From assembly GCF_002746455.1 (NCBI RefSeq), contig NZ_NWUW01000006.1, forward strand, positions 213,176-277,175: a stretch of DNA of 64,000 nt. Reading direction: 5' to 3'. Numbering within the stretch: the stretch's first letter is position 1; every line of letters begins with the position of its first letter. The notes under the pieces were generated by a model that saw only the letters and a list, made by a program, of their open reading frames with translations, had not been told where the DNA came from and ran no database searches. Both the position numbers and the translations under genes were made by a program. This DNA is from Bacillus fungorum (GTDB lineage Bacteria > Bacillota > Bacilli > Bacillales > Bacillaceae_G). Below are positions 36,134 through 44,943 of the stretch, piece by piece.

Positions 36134-37693
36134 TTATTTCAAAAATGAAAGTTTTCGAATGATAGGGAGACGACTTAACTCTTCTTTTCGAATGAGCTTG
36201 AAAATGAAAAGGAGCACAATATAAACGAGTGTTGTTAAAGTGATTTCCCATAATGTTTGTACGCCAAGTGAATGAGAGAAAATCATATACTTATGAAGGT
36301 AAAAGCCGAAGGAGCCTGCAATACCGATGGCAAGTCCGCCGAAAATGTAGTCTTTTGCGTAAATGGTAAATGTAATTTTCTTTAAAACAGTAGCGTAATG
36401 AAGGAATGTTACCGTTACTATATTTGCTGCAATTGCGAGGGCAACCCCCATCATTTGAAACTCTGGCCTTGAAGCTAGTACAAAAATAACGATTAATTTC
36501 ACGATTGCGCCAATAAATGTATTCATCATGGCAGCTCGTGCTAAGTTTAAAGCTTGTAACACAGAGGTAAGTGGACTTTGGAAATAATGAAATAAAAAAC
36601 AAGGTGCAAGAAGCTGGATGAATGCAGTTGCACTATCCGATCCATACATAAGAGTTAAAACAGGAGAAGCAAATACGTATAATATAACGACTGACCACCC
36701 ACCAGTAATCAATGAGATCCGAAGAGCTTGTTGTAAGCGGTGTTCCACTAATTTATGTTGTCTTTTGGCCATCGCTTCACTAATAGATGGAACGAGTGCT
36801 GTAGAAAGAGCGTATGTAATAAAGGCTGGCAGTGAAAGAAGTGGGAAGGCATATCCGTTTAATAAACCGTATTGCTGGGTTGCGACAGAAGCAGCAACGC
36901 CGGCAATCGCTAAGCTTTGCATAACGACAATAGGTTCAAAAAAGTATGAAACGGAGCCGATTAAACGACTTCCTGTAGTCGGAAGAGCGATATCCATAAG
37001 AGAATAAAATGTTCCTTTGCTCTCCTTTACAGTAGTGAAAAATCCAGAGCGTATAGATAAATGTTTTTCACGCTGGAATAAAGTAAGTAAAAATAATAAT
37101 GATGCAACTTCACCGAGAACGGCTGATAACATAGCGCCGGCTGCTGCATATTCTACGCCGTAAGGTAAAAATAATTGAATGCATATAGCGATAATTGTAA
37201 TACGGACAACTTGTTCTATAACTTGGGCGTAAGCGCTAGGTTTCATATTTTGTTTCCCCTGAAAGTAACCGCGTAAAACAGAAGACACAGCTATAACAGG
37301 AACGACAGGCAAAATGGCCATTAATGGATAGTACGTTCGTGCATCCGTTAATAATGTTTTTGCTAAAATAGGTGTGAGGAGCATAATTCCAATTGTTAAA
37401 ATAATACTAATAACGGATGTAATGGCTAATGATACTGTTAATATTTTTTTAACTCTTTGTTTGTCGTTCACAGCTTCCGCTTCTGCTACAAATTTTGCGA
37501 TTGCGACAGGAAGGCCGATTTGTGTTAATGTAATTGCTAGAATAAATGTAGGAACAGCCATCATATAAAGGCCAACGCCTTCTTCTCCTAAAATACGTGC
37601 CATTACAATTCGGTTAATAAATCCTAGGATTTTGGTAATGAAGCCGGCTATCATTAAAATAAATGCGCCTTTTAAAAAGCTTTGTCTCGTCAT
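36134..37693 (-). CDS. spoVB: Stage V sporulation protein B, MOP-family flippase
   Basis: Polytopic membrane protein of 519 residues with about 14 segments, in the MurJ/Wzx (MATE-like) superfamily, needed for spore cortex synthesis and proposed to flip lipid-linked precursors. It opens SFLKGAFILMIAGFITKILGF and has GEEGVGLYMMAVP early on. Divergent from comN, as in B. subtilis. Assignment over the related YtgP/YkvU proteins rests on synteny with comN and secDF. Confidence 0.9.
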   Translation of the reverse strand: MTRQSFLKGAFILMIAGFITKILGFINRIVMARILGEEGVGLYMMAVPTFILAITLTQIGLPVAIAKFVAEAEAVNDKQRVKKILTVSLAITSVISIILTIGIMLLTPILAKTLLTDARTYYPLMAILPVVPVIAVSSVLRGYFQGKQNMKPSAYAQVIEQVVRITIIAICIQLFLPYGVEYAAAGAMLSAVLGEVASLLFLLTLFQREKHLSIRSGFFTTVKESKGTFYSLMDIALPTTGSRLIGSVSYFFEPIVVMQSLAIAGVAASVATQQYGLLNGYAFPLLSLPAFITYALSTALVPSISEAMAKRQHKLVEHRLQQALRISLITGGWSVVILYVFASPVLTLMYGSDSATAFIQLLAPCFLFHYFQSPLTSVLQALNLARAAMMNTFIGAIVKLIVIFVLASRPEFQMMGVALAIAANIVTVTFLHYATVLKKITFTIYAKDYIFGGLAIGIAGSFGFYLHKYMIFSHSLGVQTLWEITLTTLVYIVLLFIFKLIRKEELSRLPIIRKLSFLK

Positions 37694-37864
37694 GGTCTTC
37701 TCCTACCTTCTCAAAATCAGTGGAATGATTTACAATAATTTATATGCACGTACGAGACAAGAATGACAAGCATTTAAGAGAGTGCTCTTGAAAGTAGTTA
37801 TTGCTGTCCATTAGAGCGGGACTAAAAGCGACTTTTCGTGCGAAATAAGAAGGAGATGTTATAT

Positions 37865-38149
37865 ATGTTAGATAGAGAGGCTTTGGTAGAATCATACCGC
37901 GGACAGTTACAAGTCGTTTTAGAAAGTAAAGTAGAAGAGTTCCACATGTTCGGTTATGACCGAGTAACAGATGATGATATTTGGAAGTTTCTTAAAGTGA
38001 AAAAGTGGAAGAAGATAGACAGCGATGTTAGATTATATGAATTAGTTAATGACGTATTAAGAGTAAGTGCTAATGAATATATGACTTATTTAACTGTTGA
38101 AGCATATCAAGCGCCACTTTGGTCATTTGATGAATATGAAAATAAATAA
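37865..38149 (+). CDS. comN: Post-transcriptional regulator ComN (YrzD)
   Basis: Small protein which in B. subtilis controls comE operon mRNA. The 94-residue product (MLDREALVESYRGQLQ...) contains the family segment YDRVTDDDIWKFL. The frame extends upstream to 37838, but only the ATG at 37865 is correctly spaced from AAGGAG; the ATG at 37856 is too close. Located between spoVB and secDF as in B. subtilis. Confidence 0.88.
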   Translation: MLDREALVESYRGQLQVVLESKVEEFHMFGYDRVTDDDIWKFLKVKKWKKIDSDVRLYELVNDVLRVSANEYMTYLTVEAYQAPLWSFDEYENK

Positions 38150-38159
38150 CCGACTGCAA

Positions 38160-38188
38160 TTGGTTTGTTCTTCCTTTTGCAGTATAAT
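38160..38188 (+). promoter_or_regulatory. Candidate promoter of secDF
   Basis: TTGGTT at 38160-38165 and TATAAT at 38183-38188 are separated by 17 bp. This would give a leader of about 225 nt before the secDF start. Confidence 0.55.
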
Positions 38189-38216
38189 GATAGGTATTGA
38201 TAATGAGGAAATAATT

Positions 38217-38261
38217 ATGTCTAAGATCATATATAAAGGAGGTAGTGAAGAGAGAAAATAA
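38217..38261 (+). CDS. Possible 14-codon leader ORF upstream of secDF
   Basis: ATG at 38217 follows GAGGAAATAATT and encodes MSKIIYKGGSEERK before a TAA. Within it, AAAGGAGG and a GTG at 38245 open an overlapping short frame. Translation is possible on ribosome-binding-site grounds, but there is no other evidence. It may be a leader peptide, the remains of a small gene, or chance. Confidence 0.3.
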   Translation: MSKIIYKGGSEERK

Positions 38262-38419
38262 ATACTGAAAGTGTAGGTATTGTGAAAAACTTACCGACAC
38301 AGCTAGTGAGGAACTAGCAAAATTATAGAAAGGAAGTCTACTAACTAGGCGTATGCACACGTGTAAAAGTGAATCGTAAGAGATTTATTTAAAGTGTTAG
38401 TAGCAGAAAGAGGGTACAT

Positions 38420-40684
38420 ATGGCAAAGCGTGGTACGAGAATTGCCGCCTTTTTCCTCATCGTTTTATTAATCGGTGGAGTCATTGGTGCGGCAGGAAAA
38501 GACATAGCAAAAGGAATTAGTCTAGGACTAGACCTTCGCGGTGGTTTTGAAATTCTGTATGAAGTAAAACCAGCCAAAAAAGGTGATAAAATTGACCGAG
38601 AGGCACTTGTAAGTACAGTAGGTGCTCTTGAAAACCGTGTCAATGCACTCGGTGTAAGTGAGCCGAACATTCAAATTGAAGGGCAAGATCGAATTCGTGT
38701 ACAGCTTGCTGGTGTACAAGATCAGCAAAAAGCACGTGAAATGTTATCAACACAAGCGAAGTTAACATTCCGTGATGTAGATGACAACCTTCTTATGGAC
38801 GGAACGGATTTAAAAGGCGGCGGAGCAAAGCAAACATTTGATGATAAAGGTCGTCCAAGTGTTGGACTTACGTTAAAAAGCGCTGAAAAATTCCGTGAAG
38901 TAACAGAAAAGATTTCAAAAATGCCACCACCAACGAATTTAATGGTAATTTGGCTTGATTTTGAAGAAGGAAAAGATTCGTATAAAGCAGAATCAGCAAA
39001 ACCGAATCCGAAGTTTTTATCAGCAGCAACAGTAGAACAAGTATTTAACCAAGCTGAAGTATCTATCGTAGGTGGAAACTTCACAGTTGAAAGTGCGAAA
39101 GAACTTTCATCTTTATTAAATGCAGGTGCACTTCCTGTTGATTTAAAAGAAATGTATTCAACATCTGTTGGAGCAAAATTTGGTCAACAAGCGTTAGAGC
39201 AAACGATTTTCGCTAGTGCGATTGGTATCGCTCTTATTTTCTTATTTATGCTTGTATTCTACCGTTTACCAGGACTTGTAGCGGTTATTATGTTAGGGCT
39301 ATACATTTTCGTTACATTACTTGTCTTTAACTGGATGCATGCAGTTCTTACGTTGCCAGGTATTGCGGCGTTAGTGCTCGGGGTAGGTATCGCCGTTGAT
39401 GCGAATATTATTACGTACGAGAGACTGAAAGAAGAGCTGAAAATTGGTAAGTCAATGATGTCAGCATTCCGTGCTGGTAACCATCGTTCATTAGCAACGA
39501 TTTTAGATGCGAACATTACAACACTTGCAGCAGCTGGTGTGTTATTCGTTTATGGTAATAGTTCTGTAAAAGGGTTCGCAACAAGTTTAATCGTAAGTAT
39601 TTTAGTTGGTTTTATTACGAACGTATTCGGTACCCGTTTCTTACTAAGTTTACTTGTAAAGAGCCGTTACTTCGATAAAAAACCAGGATACTTTGGTGTG
39701 AAACAAAAGGATATTATTCCATTAACAAAAGGCGTAGTACATCCGCCGACAAGATTTGATCGTATTAACTTCGTAAATATCGGTCATAAATTCCTTGTTT
39801 TCTCGATTGTAGTTGTAATTGCAGGTGCAATTATACTACCAATTTTCAAATTGAATCTTGGTATTGACTTTGCGAGTGGTACCCGTATCGACTTGCAATC
39901 AAAACAAACACTTACTGTGTCTGATGTTCATAAAGATTTTAAAGAATTGAAAATTGACGTGAAGGAAGAAAATATTGTACCGACTGGAGATGACAATAAA
40001 GGGTTCGCAGTTCGTACATTAGGTGTTCTATCAAAAGATGAAATTGCGAAAACAAAAACATTCTTCCACGATAAATATGGTACAGATCCAAACGTAAGTA
40101 CAGTTTCACCGACAATCGGTAAAGAGATTGCACGAAATGCATTTATCGCAGTATTAATTGCTTCTGCGGTTATCATTTTATACGTAAGTATTCGATTCCG
40201 ATTTACGTACGCATTATCTGCAGTGCTTGCATTATTACATGATGCGTTCGTTATGATTGTTATATTTAGTATTTTCCAATTAGAGGTAGACTTAACGTTT
40301 ATCGCTGCGGTATTAACAATCATCGGTTATTCTATTAATGACTCAATTGTTACATTCGATAGAAACCGTGAATTATACAAACAGAAAAAACGAGTTCGCG
40401 ATATAAAAGACTTAGAAGAAATCGTAAATGCAAGTATTCGTCAAACGCTTGGTCGTTCGATTAACACCGTATTAACAGTGTTATTCCCAGTAATTGCGTT
40501 ACTTATCTTCGGTAGTGAGTCACTACGTAACTTCTCGTTTGCGTTACTTGTTGGATTAGTTGTAGGTACGTACTCTTCTGTTTTCGTTGCTTCTCAAATT
40601 TGGTTAATGCTTGAAAACCGTCGTTTGAAAAAGGGGAAAAACAAGAAGAAGGTTGAGAAAGTAGAATCTGAACCGCAAGTATAA
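38420..40684 (+). CDS. secDF: Protein translocase subunit SecDF (fused)
   Basis: Proton-driven accessory of the Sec translocon that helps pull proteins out of the membrane. The natural SecD-SecF fusion has 754 residues and about 12 membrane segments. SecD marks are SLGLDLRGGFEILYEV near the start and LPGIAALVLGVGIAVDANI. SecF starts near residue 450 with GIDFASGTRI and contains IIGYSINDSIVTFDR. Single-gene fusion is normal in Bacillus. AGAGGG precedes the ATG. Confidence 0.96.
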   Translation: MAKRGTRIAAFFLIVLLIGGVIGAAGKDIAKGISLGLDLRGGFEILYEVKPAKKGDKIDREALVSTVGALENRVNALGVSEPNIQIEGQDRIRVQLAGVQDQQKAREMLSTQAKLTFRDVDDNLLMDGTDLKGGGAKQTFDDKGRPSVGLTLKSAEKFREVTEKISKMPPPTNLMVIWLDFEEGKDSYKAESAKPNPKFLSAATVEQVFNQAEVSIVGGNFTVESAKELSSLLNAGALPVDLKEMYSTSVGAKFGQQALEQTIFASAIGIALIFLFMLVFYRLPGLVAVIMLGLYIFVTLLVFNWMHAVLTLPGIAALVLGVGIAVDANIITYERLKEELKIGKSMMSAFRAGNHRSLATILDANITTLAAAGVLFVYGNSSVKGFATSLIVSILVGFITNVFGTRFLLSLLVKSRYFDKKPGYFGVKQKDIIPLTKGVVHPPTRFDRINFVNIGHKFLVFSIVVVIAGAIILPIFKLNLGIDFASGTRIDLQSKQTLTVSDVHKDFKELKIDVKEENIVPTGDDNKGFAVRTLGVLSKDEIAKTKTFFHDKYGTDPNVSTVSPTIGKEIARNAFIAVLIASAVIILYVSIRFRFTYALSAVLALLHDAFVMIVIFSIFQLEVDLTFIAAVLTIIGYSINDSIVTFDRNRELYKQKKRVRDIKDLEEIVNASIRQTLGRSINTVLTVLFPVIALLIFGSESLRNFSFALLVGLVVGTYSSVFVASQIWLMLENRRLKKGKNKKKVEKVESEPQV

Positions 40685-40722
40685 AAAGATGATGTCTCTT
40701 TATGAGGCATCTCTTTTTTCGT
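40685..40722 (+). terminator. Probable terminator after secDF
   Basis: AGATG...CTC pairs with GAG...CATCT with bulges, followed by CTTTTTT. The stem is imperfect. Confidence 0.55.
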
Positions 40723-40839
40723 TTGTGGATACAATAAGATAGCAACTTTTTAACAAAAGGAAGATGGAAGAAAGTGGTGATGTTATCGCTGTTTTTGTTA
40801 CAATAAAAAGATAGGTTAAGAAAAGAAGGGATTTTAATT

Positions 40840-41733
40840 ATGGAAAAAGATGAACGTTTTAAACAGGCCGAGTTCGGTGCTATTGTCGGGATCGTTGGTA
40901 ATATTATATTAGCGATTGTAAAGGCGGTAATTGGTTATATTGGGAACAGTAAAGCACTATTAGCGGATGCGGTGCATTCTGCATCAGATGTAATTGGTTC
41001 GCTTGCTGTACTGTTTGGATTGCGAGCAGCAAAGCAACCGCCCGATGAAGATCACCCGTATGGTCATGGTAAAGCGGAATCGATTTCAGCGATTATTGTT
41101 GCAGTATTATTATTTATTGTGGGAATCGAGATAGCAATTTCGTCTATAAAAGCTTTTTCGCAAGAACTAGAGCCACCGAAAGGAATTACGATTTTTGCTG
41201 TTGTTCTTTCGATTATCGTGAAAGAAGGAATGTTTCAATATAAATTCCGATTAGGGAAAAGGGTAAATAGCGATGCAATTATTGCAAATGCATATGAACA
41301 CCGTTCGGATGTATTTTCTTCAATTGCAGCTTTAATCGGTATTTGTGCAGCAATTATGGGTGGTAAGTTCGGGTTAGATTGGCTTGTATATGCCGATCCA
41401 ATTGCAGGATTATTTGTTTCACTTCTTGTTGCAAAAATGGCATGGAGTATTGGAGCAGAAGCAATTCATGCAACGCTTGATCACGTTCTTCATGAGGAAG
41501 ATGTTATTCCGCTTAGAGAAGCAGTACATCAAATCGATGGTGTGAAAAAAATAGGTTCTTTATATGCAAGGGAGCATGGTCATTACGTTATTGTTGATAT
41601 TAAAGTTTCTGTAGACCCATACATTACTGTAGAAGAAGGGCACCGCATTGGAAAGCATGTGAAAGAAACACTTATGAAACAAGATAACGTACAAAATGTG
41701 TTTGTACATATAAATCCGTATTCTCCAAATTAA
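40840..41733 (+). CDS. Cation diffusion facilitator family metal exporter
   Basis: Proton-coupled efflux of divalent metal ions. The 297-residue protein has six membrane segments with LADAVHSASD in the second and AYEHRSDVFSS in the fifth, which supply metal ligands, and the loop DEDHPYGHGKAE. The C-terminal cytoplasmic metal-binding domain ends VFVHINPYSPN. B. subtilis MneP-type manganese exporters look similar, but metal choice cannot be fixed from sequence. No visible metal operator. Confidence 0.88.
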   Translation: MEKDERFKQAEFGAIVGIVGNIILAIVKAVIGYIGNSKALLADAVHSASDVIGSLAVLFGLRAAKQPPDEDHPYGHGKAESISAIIVAVLLFIVGIEIAISSIKAFSQELEPPKGITIFAVVLSIIVKEGMFQYKFRLGKRVNSDAIIANAYEHRSDVFSSIAALIGICAAIMGGKFGLDWLVYADPIAGLFVSLLVAKMAWSIGAEAIHATLDHVLHEEDVIPLREAVHQIDGVKKIGSLYAREHGHYVIVDIKVSVDPYITVEEGHRIGKHVKETLMKQDNVQNVFVHINPYSPN

Positions 41734-41783
41734 ACATTGTTAACATTTTAGTATATAGATATTGCATCGTAGTTTGCATTATA

Positions 41784-41812
41784 TTGTCACCCCTTAATCT
41801 GTCTTGTATAAT
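41784..41812 (+). promoter_or_regulatory. Sigma-A promoter of recJ
   Basis: TTGTCA at 41784-41789 and TATAAT at 41807-41812 with 17-bp spacing. Because it lies inside the upstream extension of the recJ frame, it supports the downstream GTG start. Confidence 0.8.
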
Positions 41813-41834
41813 GAACAGGTTAAGGGGTGATTTC

Positions 41835-44174
41835 GTGTTACAACCGAAGACGCGTTGGAAAGAAAAAGAATATAATGGCGAGCGAGTGAGTGAATTAGCA
41901 AGTAAATTACAATTATCACCACTTGTCGTTTCGTTATTCCTCGGTAGAGGACTAGATACAGAAGATAAGATTTTAGATTTTTTAAATACAGAAAATCAAG
42001 AATTTCATGATCCATTTTTATTAGAAGGAATGGATAGAACGGTAGAACGTGTAAATAAGGCGATTGAAAATGGAGAGCAAATATTAATATTTGGTGACTA
42101 CGATGCGGACGGAGTAAGTAGTACGACTGTTTTATATCTTGCTTTGCAAGAATTAGGGGCAGATGTAGAATTTTATATTCCAAACCGTTTTACAGAAGGG
42201 TACGGACCAAACGAAGAAGCATTTCGTTGGGCGCATAGCGCAGGATTCTCACTGATTATTACTGTCGATACTGGTATTGCAGCAGTACATGAAGCGAAGG
42301 TAGCGAAGGAACTTGGGTTAGATCTTATTATTACGGATCACCATGAGCCGCCACCAGAAATGCCAGAAGCACTTGCGATTATTCATCCGAAATTAGATGG
42401 CGGTGTGTATCCGTTTCACTATTTAGCTGGTGTAGGTGTTGCGTTTAAAGTTGCACATGCATTATTAGGCCGTGTACCAGAACATTTATTAGAAATTGCA
42501 GTAATTGGTACAGTAGCCGATTTAGTATCACTTCATGGTGAAAATAGATTGCTAGTGAAGCGCGGTTTAAAACATATGCGCATGACGAAAAATATCGGAC
42601 TAAAGGCGCTATTTAAAGTTGCTAACGTTTCGCAAAGTGAAATTACAGAAGAGAGTATCGGCTTCTCAATTGCACCGCGTATTAATGCAGTTGGACGTTT
42701 AGAAGATGCAGCACCTGCTGTACACCTTTTATTATCAGATGATCCAGAAGAAGCAAAAGAGCTGGCTGAAGAAATTGATGAGCTGAACAAACTGCGAAAA
42801 GATATTGTAAAGCAAATTACAGAAGAAGCTATCGCTGAAGTGGAAAATAATTTCCCGCCAGAAGACAATAAAGTGTTAGTGCTTGCAAAAGAAGGCTGGA
42901 ATCCAGGTGTAATTGGAATTGTCGCTTCTAAATTAGTTGAACGTTTTTATCGTCCGACAATTGTATTATGCATTGATCCTGTAAAAGAAACAGCAAAAGG
43001 TTCAGCACGTAGTATTGCAGGATTCGATTTGTTTGCAAACTTGTCAGATTGTAGAGAGTTATTGCCACACTTTGGAGGACATCCGATGGCAGCGGGAATG
43101 ACGCTACATATGAATGATGTAGATGAATTGCGCCGCCGTTTAAATGAGCAGGCAGATACAGTTTTAACAGAAGAAGATTTTATTCCAATTACAGCCGTGG
43201 ATGTCTTTTGTAAAGTGGAGGATGTAACACTTGCAGCAATTGAAGATATGCAAAAGTTAGCGCCATTTGGTGTTGGAAATCCAAAGCCACGTATTGCAGT
43301 GAAAGATGCAGAGCTAGAAAGTATTCGTGCAATCGGATCAGATGGTTCACATTTAAAGATGGCTCTTCGTGATGGACAAGCAACGCTGGATACAATTGGA
43401 TTCGGTTTTGGTGCGTATGCGAAAGAAATTTCTCCAGTTGCAAAGGTATCTGTAATAGGAGAAGCGTCTATCAATGAATGGAATAATTTTAAGAAGCCAC
43501 AATTAATGGTACAAGATATTGCTGTAGAAGCATGGCAATTATTTGATTGGCGTAGTATGCGTAACGTAGAAGCAAATTTAGCAGAACTTCCGAAAGAAAA
43601 AATAACGATGGTGTATTTTTCTAAAGAGGTATTGAATAAATTTTCTTTAGAAGGCTATAAAGAGTATATTATACATGCATCAGAAGTAACCCAATTAGGT
43701 GATCAATACGTTGTGTTACTTGACTTACCAAAAGGAACAGATGAATTACGAGAGCTATTTAAAGTCGGGTTCCCGTCGCGAATTTATACACTATTTTATC
43801 AAGAGAATAATCATTTATTTAGTACCGTTCCAACGAGAGAACACTTTAAATGGTACTATTCGTTCTTGAGCCAAAAAGCACCATTTTCTTTAAGACAATA
43901 TGGAGCACAACTATGTCAACATAAAGGTTGGTCAAAAGATACAGTAAATTTCATGACACAGGTGTTTTTTGAGTTAGAATTTGTTACAATAAAAGATGGC
44001 GTCATTTTTATGGCAGACAAAAAACAAAAGCGTGATTTAATTGAATCGAACACATATCGTGAAAAAATGAACCACTTACAATTAGAAAAAGAATTGGTTT
44101 ATAGCACATATCAGCAACTATATACATGGTTTGAAACGATTCGTAATCATAAAGAAGTAGAACAGTTAGGGTAA
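41835..44174 (+). CDS. recJ: Single-stranded-DNA-specific exonuclease RecJ
   Basis: 5'-3' exonuclease of recombination and repair. DHH-phosphoesterase motifs include DYDADGVSSTT (about 80-90) and TDHHEPP (about 165). DHHA1 follows with FGGHPMAAGM, then an OB fold and a C-terminal domain extending to 779 residues, the long Bacillus form. The frame is open from 41784, but the GTG at 41835 follows AAGGGGTGA and lies downstream of the promoter. Confidence 0.95.
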   Translation: MLQPKTRWKEKEYNGERVSELASKLQLSPLVVSLFLGRGLDTEDKILDFLNTENQEFHDPFLLEGMDRTVERVNKAIENGEQILIFGDYDADGVSSTTVLYLALQELGADVEFYIPNRFTEGYGPNEEAFRWAHSAGFSLIITVDTGIAAVHEAKVAKELGLDLIITDHHEPPPEMPEALAIIHPKLDGGVYPFHYLAGVGVAFKVAHALLGRVPEHLLEIAVIGTVADLVSLHGENRLLVKRGLKHMRMTKNIGLKALFKVANVSQSEITEESIGFSIAPRINAVGRLEDAAPAVHLLLSDDPEEAKELAEEIDELNKLRKDIVKQITEEAIAEVENNFPPEDNKVLVLAKEGWNPGVIGIVASKLVERFYRPTIVLCIDPVKETAKGSARSIAGFDLFANLSDCRELLPHFGGHPMAAGMTLHMNDVDELRRRLNEQADTVLTEEDFIPITAVDVFCKVEDVTLAAIEDMQKLAPFGVGNPKPRIAVKDAELESIRAIGSDGSHLKMALRDGQATLDTIGFGFGAYAKEISPVAKVSVIGEASINEWNNFKKPQLMVQDIAVEAWQLFDWRSMRNVEANLAELPKEKITMVYFSKEVLNKFSLEGYKEYIIHASEVTQLGDQYVVLLDLPKGTDELRELFKVGFPSRIYTLFYQENNHLFSTVPTREHFKWYYSFLSQKAPFSLRQYGAQLCQHKGWSKDTVNFMTQVFFELEFVTIKDGVIFMADKKQKRDLIESNTYREKMNHLQLEKELVYSTYQQLYTWFETIRNHKEVEQLG

Positions 44175-44221
44175 AGGATTTGTATTTACAAACCTTTTAG
44201 ATCTGAGGAGGATTCAGAAAT

Positions 44222-44734
44222 ATGGACTTCAAGCAACATATCGCAATTGTACCGGATTATCCAAAAGAAGGTATTGTGTTTAAAGACATTACACCGTTAA
44301 TGAACGACGGTAAAGCATACAAAGCAGCAACAGATGCAATCGTTGAGTATGCAAAAGAAAGAGATATCGATCTTGTAGTAGGGCCAGAAGCTCGTGGCTT
44401 TATTATCGGTTGCCCAGTTTCTTACGCATTAGAAGTAGGGTTTGCGCCAGTTCGTAAATTAGGAAAATTACCACGTGAAGTAATTACAGTTGACTACGGT
44501 AAAGAATATGGTAAAGACGTGTTAACAATCCATAAAGACGCAATTAAGCCAGGTCAACGCGTACTAATTACAGATGACCTATTAGCTACAGGTGGAACAA
44601 TTGAAGCGACAATTAAACTAGTCGAAGAACTAGGAGGAGTTGTAGCAGGAATTGCATTCTTAGTAGAACTTACTTACTTAGATGGTCGTAAAATGTTAGA
44701 TGGTTACGATGTATTAGTGTTAGAAAAATACTAA
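44222..44734 (+). CDS. apt: Adenine phosphoribosyltransferase
   Basis: Salvages adenine to AMP with PRPP. The PRPP-binding motif is [13 protein letters not shown] (about 118-130), and [10 protein letters not shown] lies near 60. The 170-residue length is standard. GAGGAGG is the ribosome-binding site. It lies between recJ and relA as in B. subtilis. Confidence 0.97.
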
Positions 44735-44760
44735 TCACTATATAGTAAAACTACGGTGAT

Positions 44761-44804
44761 AAAAAGTACCCGTGAATCTCTTGGAGAGGAGCGGGTACTT
44801 TTGT
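44761..44804 (+). terminator. Terminator after apt
   Basis: AAAAGTACCCG and CGGGTACTTTT form an 11-pair stem with a 19-base loop that can pair further (TCTC/GAGA). Confidence 0.8.
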
Positions 44805-44852
44805 ATAATTGAACAAAAAATTATGGTGAAATGTCAGTAAAATCTTTTCCTT

Positions 44853-44881
44853 TTCACAATTCACAATCATTGGGTTATAAT
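44853..44881 (+). promoter_or_regulatory. Candidate relA promoter
   Basis: TTCACA at 44853-44858 and TATAAT at 44876-44881, 17 bp apart, about 60 bp before relA. Confidence 0.6.
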
Positions 44882-44943
44882 GATAGAATATAATTTATTC
44901 TATTTAATAAAGATAAAGTCAATTTTCAATAAAAGGTGATTCG

